The notes beneath the pieces are model-generated. The model was given only the letters and a program-made list of their open reading frames with translations, was not told where the DNA came from and did not search any database. DNA of 47,914 bases. Origin: Paenibacillus sp. An7. Lineage in GTDB: Bacteria; Bacillota; Bacilli; Paenibacillales; Paenibacillaceae. Both the position numbers and the translations under genes were made by a program. The DNA lies in assembly GCF_009870785.1 (NCBI RefSeq), contig NZ_WTWX01000023.1, positions 1-47,914 on the forward strand, read 5' to 3'. Shown one piece after another: positions 1 through 8,704 of this stretch (positions are counted from its first letter, which is position 1; the number at the start of each line of letters is the position of its first letter).

Positions 1-55
1 GTAGAGCACCTGACTTTTAATCAGGGTGTCGAAGGTTCGAGCCCTTCATGGCTCA
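1..55 (+). tRNA. tRNA-Lys (TTT), 5' end cut off by the window
   Basis: The anticodon stem is CCTGA/TCAGG around the loop CTTTTAA, which gives anticodon TTT and therefore lysine. The T arm is GAAGG-TTCGAGC-CCTTC at 31-47, followed by the 3' acceptor strand ATGGCTC and discriminator A at 55. CCA is not encoded. The 5' acceptor strand and part of the D arm lie upstream of the window. A terminator follows directly, so this is the last gene of its transcript. Confidence 0.9.
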
Positions 56-60
56 TACGA

Positions 61-93
61 AAGTCACTAGTTTATACTGGTGGCTTTTTTTGT
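61..93 (+). terminator. Terminator after tRNA-Lys
   Basis: An imperfect stem, AGTCACTAG against CTGGTGGCT with G-U pairs, is followed by a run of seven T. It lies just downstream of the tRNA. Confidence 0.65.
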
Positions 94-219
94 TATATAT
101 AATGTTGTGGCCCTCTATTTAAAACCTATAAGAATAAGAAAACAGACTTATGTATGCGGTCATACTTCTTAAAACAGCTTATATATTAGTTCGATTTTAC
201 CGAGAGATACATAAAGAAT

Positions 220-249
220 TTGGTAGAGGCAGACTTCCTGTATTATACT
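220..249 (+). promoter_or_regulatory. Candidate sigma-A promoter for the PucR-type regulator
   Basis: TTGGTA at 220-225 and TATACT at 244-249 are 18 bases apart, about 75 bases before the start codon. Nothing else is seen in the gap between the tRNA terminator and the gene. Pattern match only. Confidence 0.45.
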
Positions 250-326
250 ATTTTTGTTGGGTTGGTATGAGTGTGCGAAAACGAAGGCAATAGAGTAGAC
301 AATAAAGTCGTAAAGTGGTGGTCATC

Positions 327-1448
327 GTGGCGAATTATGAAGAACTGTTGCAAAAACTACAGAATATTCTTAACGTACCATTTCAAATAATTGAGCTTCC
401 CATTAATAAACATACAATTATAAAAGATAATGAGTCCAGTCACTCTTTTGAAGAAGGGGATTCATTATACTTTTATCTAGAAGCAAGTAAAGAAGAAGGA
501 AAGCAGAAGTTATTATCTGCACCAGCCCAGCTTGTCGAAGCATCTGAAAGAGCACTTATTGAATGGATTATATCATCACTACATCATAACGCAGATTCTA
601 CTGAAATTGTGAAAAATAAAGAAGTAAACTCATTAGAACAGCTAGGAACCTGGATTCAGGAGAGTGTAGATAAGGAGGATAAGCCCTTGCCTTATCCTGA
701 AGATCTTAGTGTGTATGAAAAACAGTTTACCAAGGGAATGATTCCTTTTTACCTAACGTATGAGGGAGCCCATGAATCTGGAATCTCACTTAAAGCTTTA
801 AATAAACTACTCCAATCCTATTTTGATGGAAAAGTGCTCTTAGTTCCCTTAGAAGAAGATAAATGGTCTATATTAGCTGAATTAGGTTTAGTGTTAGATA
901 ATACGGATGAAGATATGGACCAAGTGGCTCTGCAGCAAAAGATGCAGTTTTCCATTGAAGAAGAGCTTGCTGCCTTTACCGATGGTCTTCATGAGGTGAT
1001 TGCAAATGAGTGGGTTGGGGTCTTTCATCTATCCGTAGCCAAACCTCTATTCAATATAGCTTACTTACCTCCTACGATCTCTTTTCTGAGAGAAATAACG
1101 GAACTGGGTAAAAAGTTTAAAGTTGGCGAGCATGTATACTTTCCATGGCAATTTCATTTAGAACGTTTGATCTATAGTATACCTGAGGAAGAGAGAGCGA
1201 ATTATCTAAAAGGAATGAGTAACTCTTTGATTCTTTTCGAGGATGAGACGATTTCTACTTTAGAGACCTTCTTTCAGATGGATTGTAACGTAAGTGAAAC
1301 GGCAAAACGTCTTTATATTCACCGTAATACTCTAATTTATCGCTTAGATAAGATAAAACAAGAGACAGGACTTGATGTACGGACCTTTAAAGATGCAGTA
1401 TTGGTCAAGTTGACTCTCTTCATGTACAAAGTGACGAAAACCTCTTAA
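327..1448 (+). CDS. PucR/CdaR-type helix-turn-helix transcriptional regulator
   Basis: The protein has about 373 residues. Its last 60 residues have the PucR C-terminal helix-turn-helix pattern: a helix with NVSETAKRLYIHRNTLIYRL, then KIKQETGLD and a final helix. This type of domain is found in CdaR and PucR regulators. The first 300 residues show no domain I can name and look like a sensing region without membrane segments. I chose GTG at 327 because GTGGTGG lies about six bases upstream; an in-frame GTG at 315 has no such site. The gene is followed by an MsmX-type ATPase with its own promoter, so it may control carbohydrate uptake. That role is an inference; the effector is unknown. Confidence 0.75.
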   Translation: MANYEELLQKLQNILNVPFQIIELPINKHTIIKDNESSHSFEEGDSLYFYLEASKEEGKQKLLSAPAQLVEASERALIEWIISSLHHNADSTEIVKNKEVNSLEQLGTWIQESVDKEDKPLPYPEDLSVYEKQFTKGMIPFYLTYEGAHESGISLKALNKLLQSYFDGKVLLVPLEEDKWSILAELGLVLDNTDEDMDQVALQQKMQFSIEEELAAFTDGLHEVIANEWVGVFHLSVAKPLFNIAYLPPTISFLREITELGKKFKVGEHVYFPWQFHLERLIYSIPEEERANYLKGMSNSLILFEDETISTLETFFQMDCNVSETAKRLYIHRNTLIYRLDKIKQETGLDVRTFKDAVLVKLTLFMYKVTKTS

Positions 1449-1528
1449 TTTTTTTGTGTGAATTGTGCATAGTCACCAGCAGGCTTTCCAGGTTATCATA
1501 AGAGCAGGAAATGAATTCGATTACATTA

Positions 1529-1537
1529 TGCTATAAT
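1529..1537 (+). promoter_or_regulatory. Extended -10 promoter of the MsmX-type ATPase gene
   Basis: TGCTATAAT is a perfect extended -10 (TG-N-TATAAT). No good -35 is visible 17 bases upstream, which is common for extended -10 promoters. Transcription would start near 1543-1545, inside the candidate cre site. Confidence 0.6.
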
Positions 1538-1542
1538 TTGTA

Positions 1543-1556
1543 TGTATTCGCTTTCA
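1543..1556 (+). promoter_or_regulatory. Candidate cre (CcpA-binding) site at the msmX promoter
   Basis: TGTATTCGCTTTCA differs at one position from the cre consensus TGWNANCGNTNWCA (position 5 is T, not A). It overlaps the expected transcription start, a position where bound CcpA usually represses. Its presence would fit a carbohydrate-transport ATPase. Pattern match only. Confidence 0.5.
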
Positions 1557-1592
1557 ATATTAAATTGAAATGATGCTGAGGAGGCAATAATC

Positions 1593-2717
1593 ATGGCTGG
1601 TGTACGCTTAGAACATATTTACAAACAATATCCGGGTGCAGATAAAGCGACAGTTGTTGATATTAACTTAGATATTAAAGACAAAGAATTTCTCGTTCTG
1701 GTAGGTCCGTCTGGTTGTGGGAAATCTACAACACTTCGGATGATCGCTGGCCTTGAGGAAATCTCCGATGGCAAACTATATATTGGGGATCGCGTTGTAA
1801 ATGACGTAGCTCCTAAAGATCGTGATATTGCGATGGTATTCCAATCTTACGCTCTTTATCCACATATGAACGTTTATCAAAATATGGCGTTTGGTTTGAA
1901 ACTTCGTAAAGTGAAAAAAGAAGAAATCGATAAGAGTGTTCGTGAAGCAGCTAGAATTCTTGATATCGAGCATTTGCTGGATCGTAAACCAAAAGCTCTT
2001 TCCGGTGGTCAACGTCAGCGTGTAGCTTTGGGACGTGCAATCGTTCGTAACCCACAAGTTTTCTTGATGGATGAGCCGCTCTCTAACTTGGATGCGAAAC
2101 TTCGTGGACAAATGCGTGCTGAAATCACTAAACTTGCTAAACGTCTTGAAACGACTGTTATCTACGTAACGCATGACCAAATCGAAGCGATGACGATGGG
2201 TGACCGTATCGTAGTAATGAAAGACGGCTTTATTCAACAAGCAGCTTCACCGGAAGAACTGTACAATCATCCTACAAACTTGTTCGTAGCTGGTTTTATT
2301 GGATCACCTACAATGAACTTTATAACTGGTAAGTTGACGCAGCAAGGTGAAACCCTTCGCTTCGCAGCAGCCGGTCTAGATGTAGAAATTCCACAAGGTA
2401 AAGCACAAATTCTTAAAGGCAAGGGTTATGCTGGTAAAGAAGTAATTCTGGGTGTTCGTCCAGAAGATATTCATGAAGAGCCAGTATTCTTGGAAGCTTC
2501 TCCACACACTGCTTTCACAGCTAAAGTAGATGTTAGTGAGAACCTTGGTCATGAATTGCTCTTGTACCTGAGTGGTGTAGGTAATGATGTAACGATCGCT
2601 CGTGTTGATGGACGTTCAAATACTCGTGATGGTAACACAGTTAAAATGGCAATTGATATGAACAAAGTTCATATCTTTGATAAAGAAACAGAAGCAAACG
2701 TACTTGTTCAAGATTAA
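1593..2717 (+). CDS. msmX: Multi-partner sugar ABC transporter ATP-binding protein (MsmX/UgpC type)
   Basis: This 374-residue ATPase of the MalK/MsmX/UgpC group powers carbohydrate ABC importers from the cytoplasmic side. Visible motifs are Walker A GPSGCGKST at 38-46, Q-loop Q84, signature LSGGQ at 136-140, Walker B VFLMDEP at 156-162 with catalytic E161, and H-loop H194. A C-terminal regulatory (TOBE/OB-type) half follows, from about residue 235. The start ATG has GAGGAGG upstream. No permease or binding-protein gene is adjacent, as for Bacillus subtilis msmX, whose product serves several transporters. The sugar transporter at 39620-42849 lacks an ATPase and is a likely client. Regulation may involve the cre-like site at 1543 and the upstream PucR-type protein. 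Confidence 0.88.
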   Translation: MAGVRLEHIYKQYPGADKATVVDINLDIKDKEFLVLVGPSGCGKSTTLRMIAGLEEISDGKLYIGDRVVNDVAPKDRDIAMVFQSYALYPHMNVYQNMAFGLKLRKVKKEEIDKSVREAARILDIEHLLDRKPKALSGGQRQRVALGRAIVRNPQVFLMDEPLSNLDAKLRGQMRAEITKLAKRLETTVIYVTHDQIEAMTMGDRIVVMKDGFIQQAASPEELYNHPTNLFVAGFIGSPTMNFITGKLTQQGETLRFAAAGLDVEIPQGKAQILKGKGYAGKEVILGVRPEDIHEEPVFLEASPHTAFTAKVDVSENLGHELLLYLSGVGNDVTIARVDGRSNTRDGNTVKMAIDMNKVHIFDKETEANVLVQD

Positions 2718-2730
2718 TACGAGTATATTA

Positions 2731-2776
2731 AAGGGGGTTGTCAGGCTTATCTAAAGCCGGGCAGCCCCTTGTTTTT
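2731..2776 (+). terminator. Terminator after msmX
   Basis: An imperfect hairpin (AAGGGG... pairing with ...CCCCTT, with inner AGGCTT/AAGCC) ends in GTTTTT, 14 bases after the msmX stop codon. Confidence 0.65.
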
Positions 2777-2912
2777 AATTAAATAATATTAGGATAAGAA
2801 CATTATGGAACATTAAATTAATGAATAACTTTGATTGTTGAGGGTTGCGATAGTTAAGGAAAACTAATGTTCTACTTCATAGGTACAACATGAAGGTACA
2901 CCTTGCCGAACA

Positions 2913-2941
2913 TTGCAATCGACTTCATTTTCCGATACGAT
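2913..2941 (+). promoter_or_regulatory. Candidate promoter for hprK-lgt-ppaX-yvoF
   Basis: TTGCAA at 2913-2918 and TACGAT at 2936-2941 have a 17-base spacer, about 110 bases before hprK. The 332-base gap between msmX and hprK otherwise holds only the msmX terminator; I see no other gene or structured element in it. Confidence 0.4.
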
Positions 2942-3049
2942 GAGTACAATGAGAATCAGGTTAATATAGATAGAGAACTGTACATAATAGTGGCAACACT
3001 TTCTCTTTAAATCCGCGTTATATTTGCCGTACCGAAAGGAAGATAGAAT

Positions 3050-3988
3050 ATGGCTAAAAAAGTAAAAGTATCGCAACTTGTTAATGAATTTCAAATGGAA
3101 GTTGTCTCAGGTGAAAATGGCCTAAAAAGACCAATCACGGTAGATGATCTGAACAGACCAGGCCTTGAGATGGCAGGATATTTTGAGTATTATCCATCAG
3201 AACGGGTACAGTTGCTAGGAAGAACTGAACTTGCTTTTGTTAAGATGTTGCCCGAGAAAGAACGTCGGGAACGTATGGAAGGATTGTGTCACGAAGAAAC
3301 GCCTTGTATTGTAGTCACTCGTGGACTCGATGTTCCTCAAGAACTGATTGATATCAGTAATGAGAAAGATCTACCTGTACTGCGCAGTACGATGGCGACA
3401 ACAATTCTATCAAGCCGTATTACGGGATTTCTAGAAGGAAAGCTGGCTCCAACCACAACCATTCATGGTGTTCTTTGTGACGTATATGGTATCGGTCTAC
3501 TCATTACGGGAAGCAGTGGAATTGGTAAAAGTGAGGCTGCTTTGGAGCTTGTTAAACGCGGCCATCGTCTTGTTGCCGATGATGCGGTTGAGATCAGCCA
3601 AACATCAGACAATCAATTACACGGAACAGCACCAGAACTCATTCGTCATCTGCTTGAAATTCGGGGCGTCGGGATTATTAATGTGATGACCCTGTTTGGA
3701 GTAGGTGCCATCCGCAATCATAAAAGAATTACACTCGTTGTCCGCTTAGAAGCTTGGCAACAAGATAAGCAATATGACCGTCTGGGTCTTGATGAAGAGA
3801 CAACTCGAATTATTGATACCGATGTTCCACTCGTCACCATTCCAGTACGTCCAGGCCGTAACCTTGGGGTTATTATTGAAGTGGCAGCAATGAATTTCCG
3901 TCTGAAGCGGATGGGTGTGAACGCGGCTCTGCAATTTACAAATAAGCTGACAGCTACTATTGCTGAAGATAACGATGATATGGACTAA
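3050..3988 (+). CDS. hprK: HPr kinase/phosphorylase
   Basis: HprK phosphorylates Ser46 of HPr and Crh with ATP or PPi when glycolytic intermediates are high, and removes the phosphate by phosphorolysis when Pi is high. It is the sensor of carbon catabolite repression in Firmicutes. The 312-residue length fits. Walker A GSSGIGKS is at 154-161, the catalytic HG at 139-140, VADDAV with D177/D178 follows, the family motif [10 protein letters not shown] starts at 203, and the C-terminal loop [15 protein letters not shown] begins at 265. The first 130 residues match the HprK N-terminal domain. A GAAAGGAAG site precedes the ATG. It heads an operon with lgt and ppaX as in Bacillus subtilis, and a substrate candidate lies at 22989. 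Confidence 0.95.
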   Translation: MAKKVKVSQLVNEFQMEVVSGENGLKRPITVDDLNRPGLEMAGYFEYYPSERVQLLGRTELAFVKMLPEKERRERMEGLCHEETPCIVVTRGLDVPQELIDISNEKDLPVLRSTMATTILSSRITGFLEGKLAPTTTIHGVLCDVYGIGLLITGSSGIGKSEAALELVKRGHRLVADDAVEISQTSDNQLHGTAPELIRHLLEIRGVGIINVMTLFGVGAIRNHKRITLVVRLEAWQQDKQYDRLGLDEETTRIIDTDVPLVTIPVRPGRNLGVIIEVAAMNFRLKRMGVNAALQFTNKLTATIAEDNDDMD

Positions 3989-4104
3989 AAATGAGATTAA
4001 ATAAACTGTAGAATATAAACGGATATGAACGGATTTTAAACTTGCGATAGAGGATGTAACAAACCAGCATATGTTATATTATCAACGAAACAGGGAGTGG
4101 GTAG

Positions 4105-5127
4105 ATGGGTACCTTATTACTTGATCCGATTGCATTTTCTATCGGTTCGCTCAGTGTCCATTGGTATGGACTAATTTTGGGGACAGCAGCCATTGTCGGT
4201 CTGCTGCTCGCAATACAGGAGGGGAAACGTTTTGGAATCCCCTCTGATTTTTTCATGGATTTATTGCTGCTCGGTGTTCCTTCTGCTATTATCGGAGCAC
4301 GAATTTACTATGTAGCATTTACGTGGGATGACTATAAGAATAACTTATGGGATGTCTTTAAAATTTGGAATGGCGGTATTGCCATTTATGGAGCACTAAT
4401 TGGTGCTATAATCTGTGCCTTTTTCTATTTCCGGCATAAAGGTTATAATTTCTGGCGTATCGTGGATATCTGTGCGCCTTCTCTTATTATTGGACAGGCG
4501 ATTGGTCGCTGGGGCAACTTCGTTAATCAGGAAGCATACGGCGGACCTGTAGAAGAGTCTTTCCTTAGAAATACGCTGCATCTACCTGACTTTATTGTAA
4601 ACCAGATGAATGTGCAGGGTACTTTTCATCACCCCACTTTTTTATATGAATCTCTCTGGAATATCGCAGGACTGATTTTACTTCTCGTTTTACGTCGTCA
4701 AAAATTCATGCGTGCAGGGGAGTTATTCCTGTCCTATTTCATATGGTATTCGATCGGTCGTTTCTTTATCGAAGCACTGCGTACAGACAGTCTTGGATTC
4801 CAAGGTCCAGAGTGGCTTGCTTCTCTCGTAAATGCTTTATGGTCTCCTATGACCGCAATGGGCTTTGAACTGGGTTATTTAGACCCTGCTTATGGGAATC
4901 TTCGTATATCACAGATTTTATCAATCGTAATTATTATAGTCGCTATTATCCTTATTGTAGTAAGGCGCGTAACAGGCGCTTCAAAAGAACGTTATATGGA
5001 CCCGATTGTATCCAGTAAGACTCCTACAGATGGAGGTAGTAACAACGTTTCAGAACTAGAACGAAAAAAAGATCGCCGAGATGAGTCATCTTCTATCGGT
5101 TCTGGTACTGATCAGAAAAAGGAGTAA
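4105..5127 (+). CDS. lgt: Prolipoprotein diacylglyceryl transferase
   Basis: Lgt transfers diacylglycerol from phosphatidylglycerol to the lipobox cysteine of prelipoproteins in the membrane. The family signature GRWGNFVNQEAYGG begins at residue 134. The protein is largely hydrophobic with about seven membrane segments, and the N-terminal HWYGL motif is present. At 340 residues it is longer than many homologues; the extra part is a charged Lys/Asp/Ser-rich cytoplasmic tail after the last membrane segment (from about 290). GGGAGTGGG precedes the ATG. It follows hprK with a 116-base gap and precedes ppaX closely. The sugar-binding lipoprotein at 39620 would be one of its substrates. Confidence 0.95.
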   Translation: MGTLLLDPIAFSIGSLSVHWYGLILGTAAIVGLLLAIQEGKRFGIPSDFFMDLLLLGVPSAIIGARIYYVAFTWDDYKNNLWDVFKIWNGGIAIYGALIGAIICAFFYFRHKGYNFWRIVDICAPSLIIGQAIGRWGNFVNQEAYGGPVEESFLRNTLHLPDFIVNQMNVQGTFHHPTFLYESLWNIAGLILLLVLRRQKFMRAGELFLSYFIWYSIGRFFIEALRTDSLGFQGPEWLASLVNALWSPMTAMGFELGYLDPAYGNLRISQILSIVIIIVAIILIVVRRVTGASKERYMDPIVSSKTPTDGGSNNVSELERKKDRRDESSSIGSGTDQKKE

Positions 5128-5145
5128 TAAAGGAGCAATAGTTAA

Positions 5146-5787
5146 ATGATTAAAACGGTTTTATTTGATTTAGATGGTACGATTATCGACACGAATGAGC
5201 TGATTATCAGTTCTTTCATCCATGTTTTAAATGAGCTCGGTCCGGGTGTACTCTCTAGAGAAGAAATTATTCCTCATATGGGAGGCACACTTGAGCAGCA
5301 AATGCAGGCATTTACCGGCAAACCTGATGTAGCCGAATATGTTACAGGATACCGTGCCTACAACTCGGTTCATCATGATGATATGGTGAAACCTTTTCCG
5401 GGTGTAATGGATGTAGTGAAGAAACTGCACGAGCAAGGGATACGTATGGGTGTAGTTACAACTAAAATAAGACCAAGTACACTTCGAGTACTAGAACAGT
5501 TCGATCTTCTGAAATATATGGAGTCCATCGTAACTGTATCGGATGTAACGCATCCAAAGCCGCATCCAGAACCGGTTCTTACTGCGGTGAAGCAGCTTCA
5601 GGTAGATCCATCGGAGACGCTAATGGTAGGCGATAGTCCAGTCGACATTCAGTCCGCCAAAGCAGCTGGCGTTAAGGCAGCAGGTGTGGCTTGGTCCCTA
5701 AAAGGGGAAGCGAAGCTTAGAGAGTATGACCCTGATTATATTTTGCATGATATGCATGACATTCTTACTCTGACCAAGAAGGAGTAG
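5146..5787 (+). CDS. ppaX: Pyrophosphatase PpaX (HAD superfamily)
   Basis: PpaX hydrolyses the pyrophosphate produced when HprK dephosphorylates Ser-P-HPr, pulling that reaction forward. The 213-residue protein has HAD motif I FDLDGTIIDT with D8 and D10, a helical cap, a motif II threonine in GVVTTK, the lysine of HPKPHPEP, and motif IV GDSPVDIQSAK. It could be mistaken for phosphoglycolate phosphatase (Gph) on sequence alone; its position after hprK and lgt supports PpaX. It lies 18 bases after lgt, and its own end overlaps the ribosome binding site of the next gene. Confidence 0.85.
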   Translation: MIKTVLFDLDGTIIDTNELIISSFIHVLNELGPGVLSREEIIPHMGGTLEQQMQAFTGKPDVAEYVTGYRAYNSVHHDDMVKPFPGVMDVVKKLHEQGIRMGVVTTKIRPSTLRVLEQFDLLKYMESIVTVSDVTHPKPHPEPVLTAVKQLQVDPSETLMVGDSPVDIQSAKAAGVKAAGVAWSLKGEAKLREYDPDYILHDMHDILTLTKKE

Positions 5788-5795
5788 TAAATACT

Positions 5796-6305
5796 GTGAG
5801 GAAGCTGGAACGTTATCCCGTTGAAGAGCAGAATGCACTATGGCATATCTATCGAACGGTTAGTCCCTTCAAAGGGGTTCGTAACTTCGTCTGGGTGCAG
5901 CTAGCAAGATATTGTCCCATCTTACCTTTGAAAAACTGGATTTACAAAAGCCGTCTTCGCATGGAAGTAGGAGATCACACGGCATTTGCACTGATGGTGA
6001 TGGTCGATGTGTTTTTCCCAGAACGAATCCATGTGGGAACCAATTCTGTAATAGGATATAATACAACGATTTTGGCACATGAGTATCTGATTCATGAATA
6101 TCGCCTGGGTGATGTATGGATTGGTGATAATGTATTAATCGGTGCGAACACGACGATCCTGCCTGGAGTAACCATTGGGGACGGAGCAGTGGTTGCCGCA
6201 GGTTCTGTGGTTCATAAGAATGTGGCTGCAGGCGCTTTTGTCGGGGGTAATCCTCTGCGGGAACTTGGTTCTCAGCGAGAAAGCGGAAGTAGCACACTAC
6301 ACTAA
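5796..6305 (+). CDS. yvoF: Left-handed beta-helix acyltransferase (YvoF type)
   Basis: The 169-residue protein contains imperfect hexapeptide repeats from about residue 80, with IGDNVLIGANTTILPGVTIG and VVAAGSVVHKNVAAG, which form the left-handed beta-helix of O-acetyltransferases such as maltose and galactoside acetyltransferase. It has no membrane segment. The start is GTG, with AAGGAG 12 bases upstream inside the ppaX end. The substrate is unknown. It closes the hprK-lgt-ppaX-yvoF operon as in Bacillus subtilis, where yvoD lies between lgt and ppaX; yvoD is missing here. Confidence 0.8.
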   Translation: MRKLERYPVEEQNALWHIYRTVSPFKGVRNFVWVQLARYCPILPLKNWIYKSRLRMEVGDHTAFALMVMVDVFFPERIHVGTNSVIGYNTTILAHEYLIHEYRLGDVWIGDNVLIGANTTILPGVTIGDGAVVAAGSVVHKNVAAGAFVGGNPLRELGSQRESGSSTLH

Positions 6306-6343
6306 AGAGTTCTCTTTACACCTAAAAGAATAGAAATTATGGA

Positions 6344-6371
6344 AGACCGCTTATCGAGCGGTCTTTTTTTT
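6344..6371 (+). terminator. Terminator of the hprK operon
   Basis: A perfect seven-base-pair stem AGACCGC/GCGGTCT with loop TTATCGA runs into a series of T. Confidence 0.85.
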
Positions 6372-6434
6372 GTGATATAACCCTTTTAATCAAATAATGG
6401 GTGTACATACAGCAGTTTAGAAGAAGACAAAGAA

Positions 6435-6464
6435 TTGACGGTAAAAGGGAAATCGTGGTAAGAT
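6435..6464 (+). promoter_or_regulatory. Candidate promoter of the histidine operon
   Basis: TTGACG at 6435-6440 and TAAGAT at 6459-6464 are 18 bases apart, about 130 bases before hisZ. I looked for a T-box leader and saw no conserved T-box sequence and no terminator hairpin in this leader. Confidence 0.5.
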
Positions 6465-6598
6465 ACCGAATAATACTTTAATTTGTTAGATTGGTAGCAC
6501 TTTAATGCAGTGAAGATAATGAAAAAGATTACGGTAAAAACTATGGATAACAAGTCCGGTGTGAAAGTTAGGAACTATAGATGCAGAGGTGAACAGAA

Positions 6599-7819
6599 AT
6601 GACCAAACCAAAAGGTTTTGAAAAGCCAGCCGGTGTACGTGATTACCTTCCTCATGTCGTAGATAAGTTGAGACGGATCGAACATAGAGTGCTGGAATGT
6701 ATGAGCAGCTGGGGATATCGGCAGATTATTACCCCTTCCATGGAATATTACGATACCGTAGGTGTGGCTAGTTCAACGTCCGATCAAAAACTGTTTAAGT
6801 TGTTAAACAACCGGGGAACGACACTCGTGCTCCGTTCCGATATGACAGCACCGATTGCGAGAGTAGTCTCTTCTATGCTTAAGGATGAGAAGTTACCTCT
6901 ACGGCTTTCGTATCATGCGAATGTATTCCGCGCAATTGAAGAAGAAGCAGGACGTGAAGCAGAATTCTTTCAAACAGGTGTAGAGCTGGTCGGCGATGAC
7001 TCACCAGAAGCAGACGCAGAGGTTGTAGCTCTAGCCATCAGTTCCCTACAGGCGGCTGGAGTGGCGTCATTTAAAATAGCGATGGGTCATGTGGGATTCT
7101 TGAACGGATTACTCGGTGAGATTATTCCAGAAGAAGTAGATTTGCAAGAAGAATTAAAGGCAGTACTACTGAAGCGTGACTATGTAGGTTACCGTGAGAA
7201 AATTGAAGATTTGTCCTTATCATCAGAGCAAAAAGAGCGACTTGAGTCTATATTACGTCTTCGGGGCGGAAAAGAAATAGGTGAGCGTGCTGAATCATTG
7301 GTCTCAAGTGAAGAAGCACGAAATTCAGTGCAGCATCTGTGCGCGGTGTGGGAAGTACTCGAAGCTTATGGAGTATCAGAACATGTACTGATCGATTTAA
7401 CGATGCTTGGCGATTTTTCATACTACACAGGAATGACATTTGAGGGTTATGCTTCAGAACTTGGATTCCCGGTATGCAGCGGGGGCAGGTATGACAAGTT
7501 GCTGAAACAGTTTGGGAAAGACATTCCCGCGACGGGTTTTGCAATAAAGACAAACCGAATCATTGATGGAGTGCAAGGAATTCGAGCAGAGCAACCCCTT
7601 CCTGTACTTATTGAATATACGAAGGAACACCGAGAAGAGGCTTTATCTCAAGCATTGCAACTAAGAACGGAAGGTAGGACTGTCGTAACAAGACTCATGC
7701 AAAGAATAGAGGATCGTTATCACCAGGGTGTGGATACAAATGAGCAGGGAAGTAACTGTGCGGTGTCTACCCTTCAAGGGAAATATGAAAAAATATATAC
7801 GTACAGCAGTCCGTTATAG
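6599..7819 (+). CDS. hisZ: ATP phosphoribosyltransferase regulatory subunit HisZ
   Basis: HisZ is a class II histidyl-tRNA synthetase paralogue that forms a complex with the short HisG and is needed for its activity and feedback inhibition by histidine. Synthetase-like features are GFEKPAGVRDYLP at the N-terminus, the motif 2 region LVLRSDMTAPIARV at about 77-90 and GFPVCSGGRYDKLL near 290-305. The anticodon-binding domain of true HisRS is missing or degenerate, and the 406-residue length fits HisZ. It is the first gene of the his operon, directly before hisG of the short type, which decides HisZ over HisS. The ATG follows an AGAGGTG site. Confidence 0.92.
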   Translation: MTKPKGFEKPAGVRDYLPHVVDKLRRIEHRVLECMSSWGYRQIITPSMEYYDTVGVASSTSDQKLFKLLNNRGTTLVLRSDMTAPIARVVSSMLKDEKLPLRLSYHANVFRAIEEEAGREAEFFQTGVELVGDDSPEADAEVVALAISSLQAAGVASFKIAMGHVGFLNGLLGEIIPEEVDLQEELKAVLLKRDYVGYREKIEDLSLSSEQKERLESILRLRGGKEIGERAESLVSSEEARNSVQHLCAVWEVLEAYGVSEHVLIDLTMLGDFSYYTGMTFEGYASELGFPVCSGGRYDKLLKQFGKDIPATGFAIKTNRIIDGVQGIRAEQPLPVLIEYTKEHREEALSQALQLRTEGRTVVTRLMQRIEDRYHQGVDTNEQGSNCAVSTLQGKYEKIYTYSSPL

Positions 7820-7856
7820 ATCTGCCTAAGTATTAAATAAGAAAGGAGCAAGGCAT

Positions 7857-8492
7857 ATGAGTGAAATTTTAAAAGTAGCGATGCCCAAAGGGCGAATCTA
7901 TAAAAAAGCATCTCAATTGTTCCGCGCAGCAGGCATATACATTCCCGAGGATATTGATGATACAAGAAAGCTCGTTATTCCTATTCCAGAAGCATCTTTA
8001 GAGTTCATTATGGCGAAGCCTGTTGATGTTCCTACGTACGTAGAATATGGAGCAGCTGATATCGGGATTGTGGGAAAAGATGTACTTCTGGAAGAAAACC
8101 GCGACGTATACGAACTGCTCGATCTTGGTATCGCCAGATGCCGTATGTCTGTGATTGGTTTACCTGATTGGGAGCCAGGCATTAGGCAGAGAGTAGCGAC
8201 GAAATATCCGAATGTGGCTTCACAATATTTTCGTGAGCAGGGGCAGCAAGTAGAAGTTATTAAACTAAATGGATCAATTGAACTTGCACCGCTAATTGGC
8301 TTAGCTGATCGAATTGTAGATATGGTAGAGACAGGGCAGACGTTAAAAGAGAACGGTCTTATTGAACTTGACAGCATGTTTGATATTACAAGTCGTTTGA
8401 TTGCGAACCGAGTTAGTTATCGTATGAAAAACGATCAAATTCAAGGGATTTGTGATTCGTTGCAACAAGTCATCAATGCAGCAGCAAGGTAA
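7857..8492 (+). CDS. hisG: ATP phosphoribosyltransferase catalytic subunit, short form
   Basis: HisG condenses ATP and PRPP to phosphoribosyl-ATP, the first step of histidine synthesis. The 211-residue length is that of the short form, which lacks the C-terminal regulatory domain and needs HisZ. Features are [11 protein letters not shown] at the N-terminus, [17 protein letters not shown], and the PRPP-binding region with [29 protein letters not shown] precedes the ATG. The 212 bases between this gene and hisD show no further feature. Confidence 0.95.
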   Translation: MSEILKVAMPKGRIYKKASQLFRAAGIYIPEDIDDTRKLVIPIPEASLEFIMAKPVDVPTYVEYGAADIGIVGKDVLLEENRDVYELLDLGIARCRMSVIGLPDWEPGIRQRVATKYPNVASQYFREQGQQVEVIKLNGSIELAPLIGLADRIVDMVETGQTLKENGLIELDSMFDITSRLIANRVSYRMKNDQIQGICDSLQQVINAAAR

Positions 8493-8704
8493 TCATAAAC
8501 GATACTCATTTGCGTGAGGGCAGGAATGCAGGTCCATAGAGGCTAGAGCTAGTAATGAAGATGATGGATAAATAAATAGATTTATTAGAAGCAAATTGTT
8601 TTAGATAAAGGCCTAGATAACGGAATGTAATGGGGTTTTTAGCATCTATGAAGGTGCATTTCTGCTCAGTGAAGACATTATTTAAAGATAGGGAGTGGAG
8701 TGAG

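Noticed and set aside
6371..6598. A T-box or other histidine-sensing leader before hisZ
   Set aside because: No conserved T-box sequence, antiterminator or terminator hairpin was visible before the start codon.
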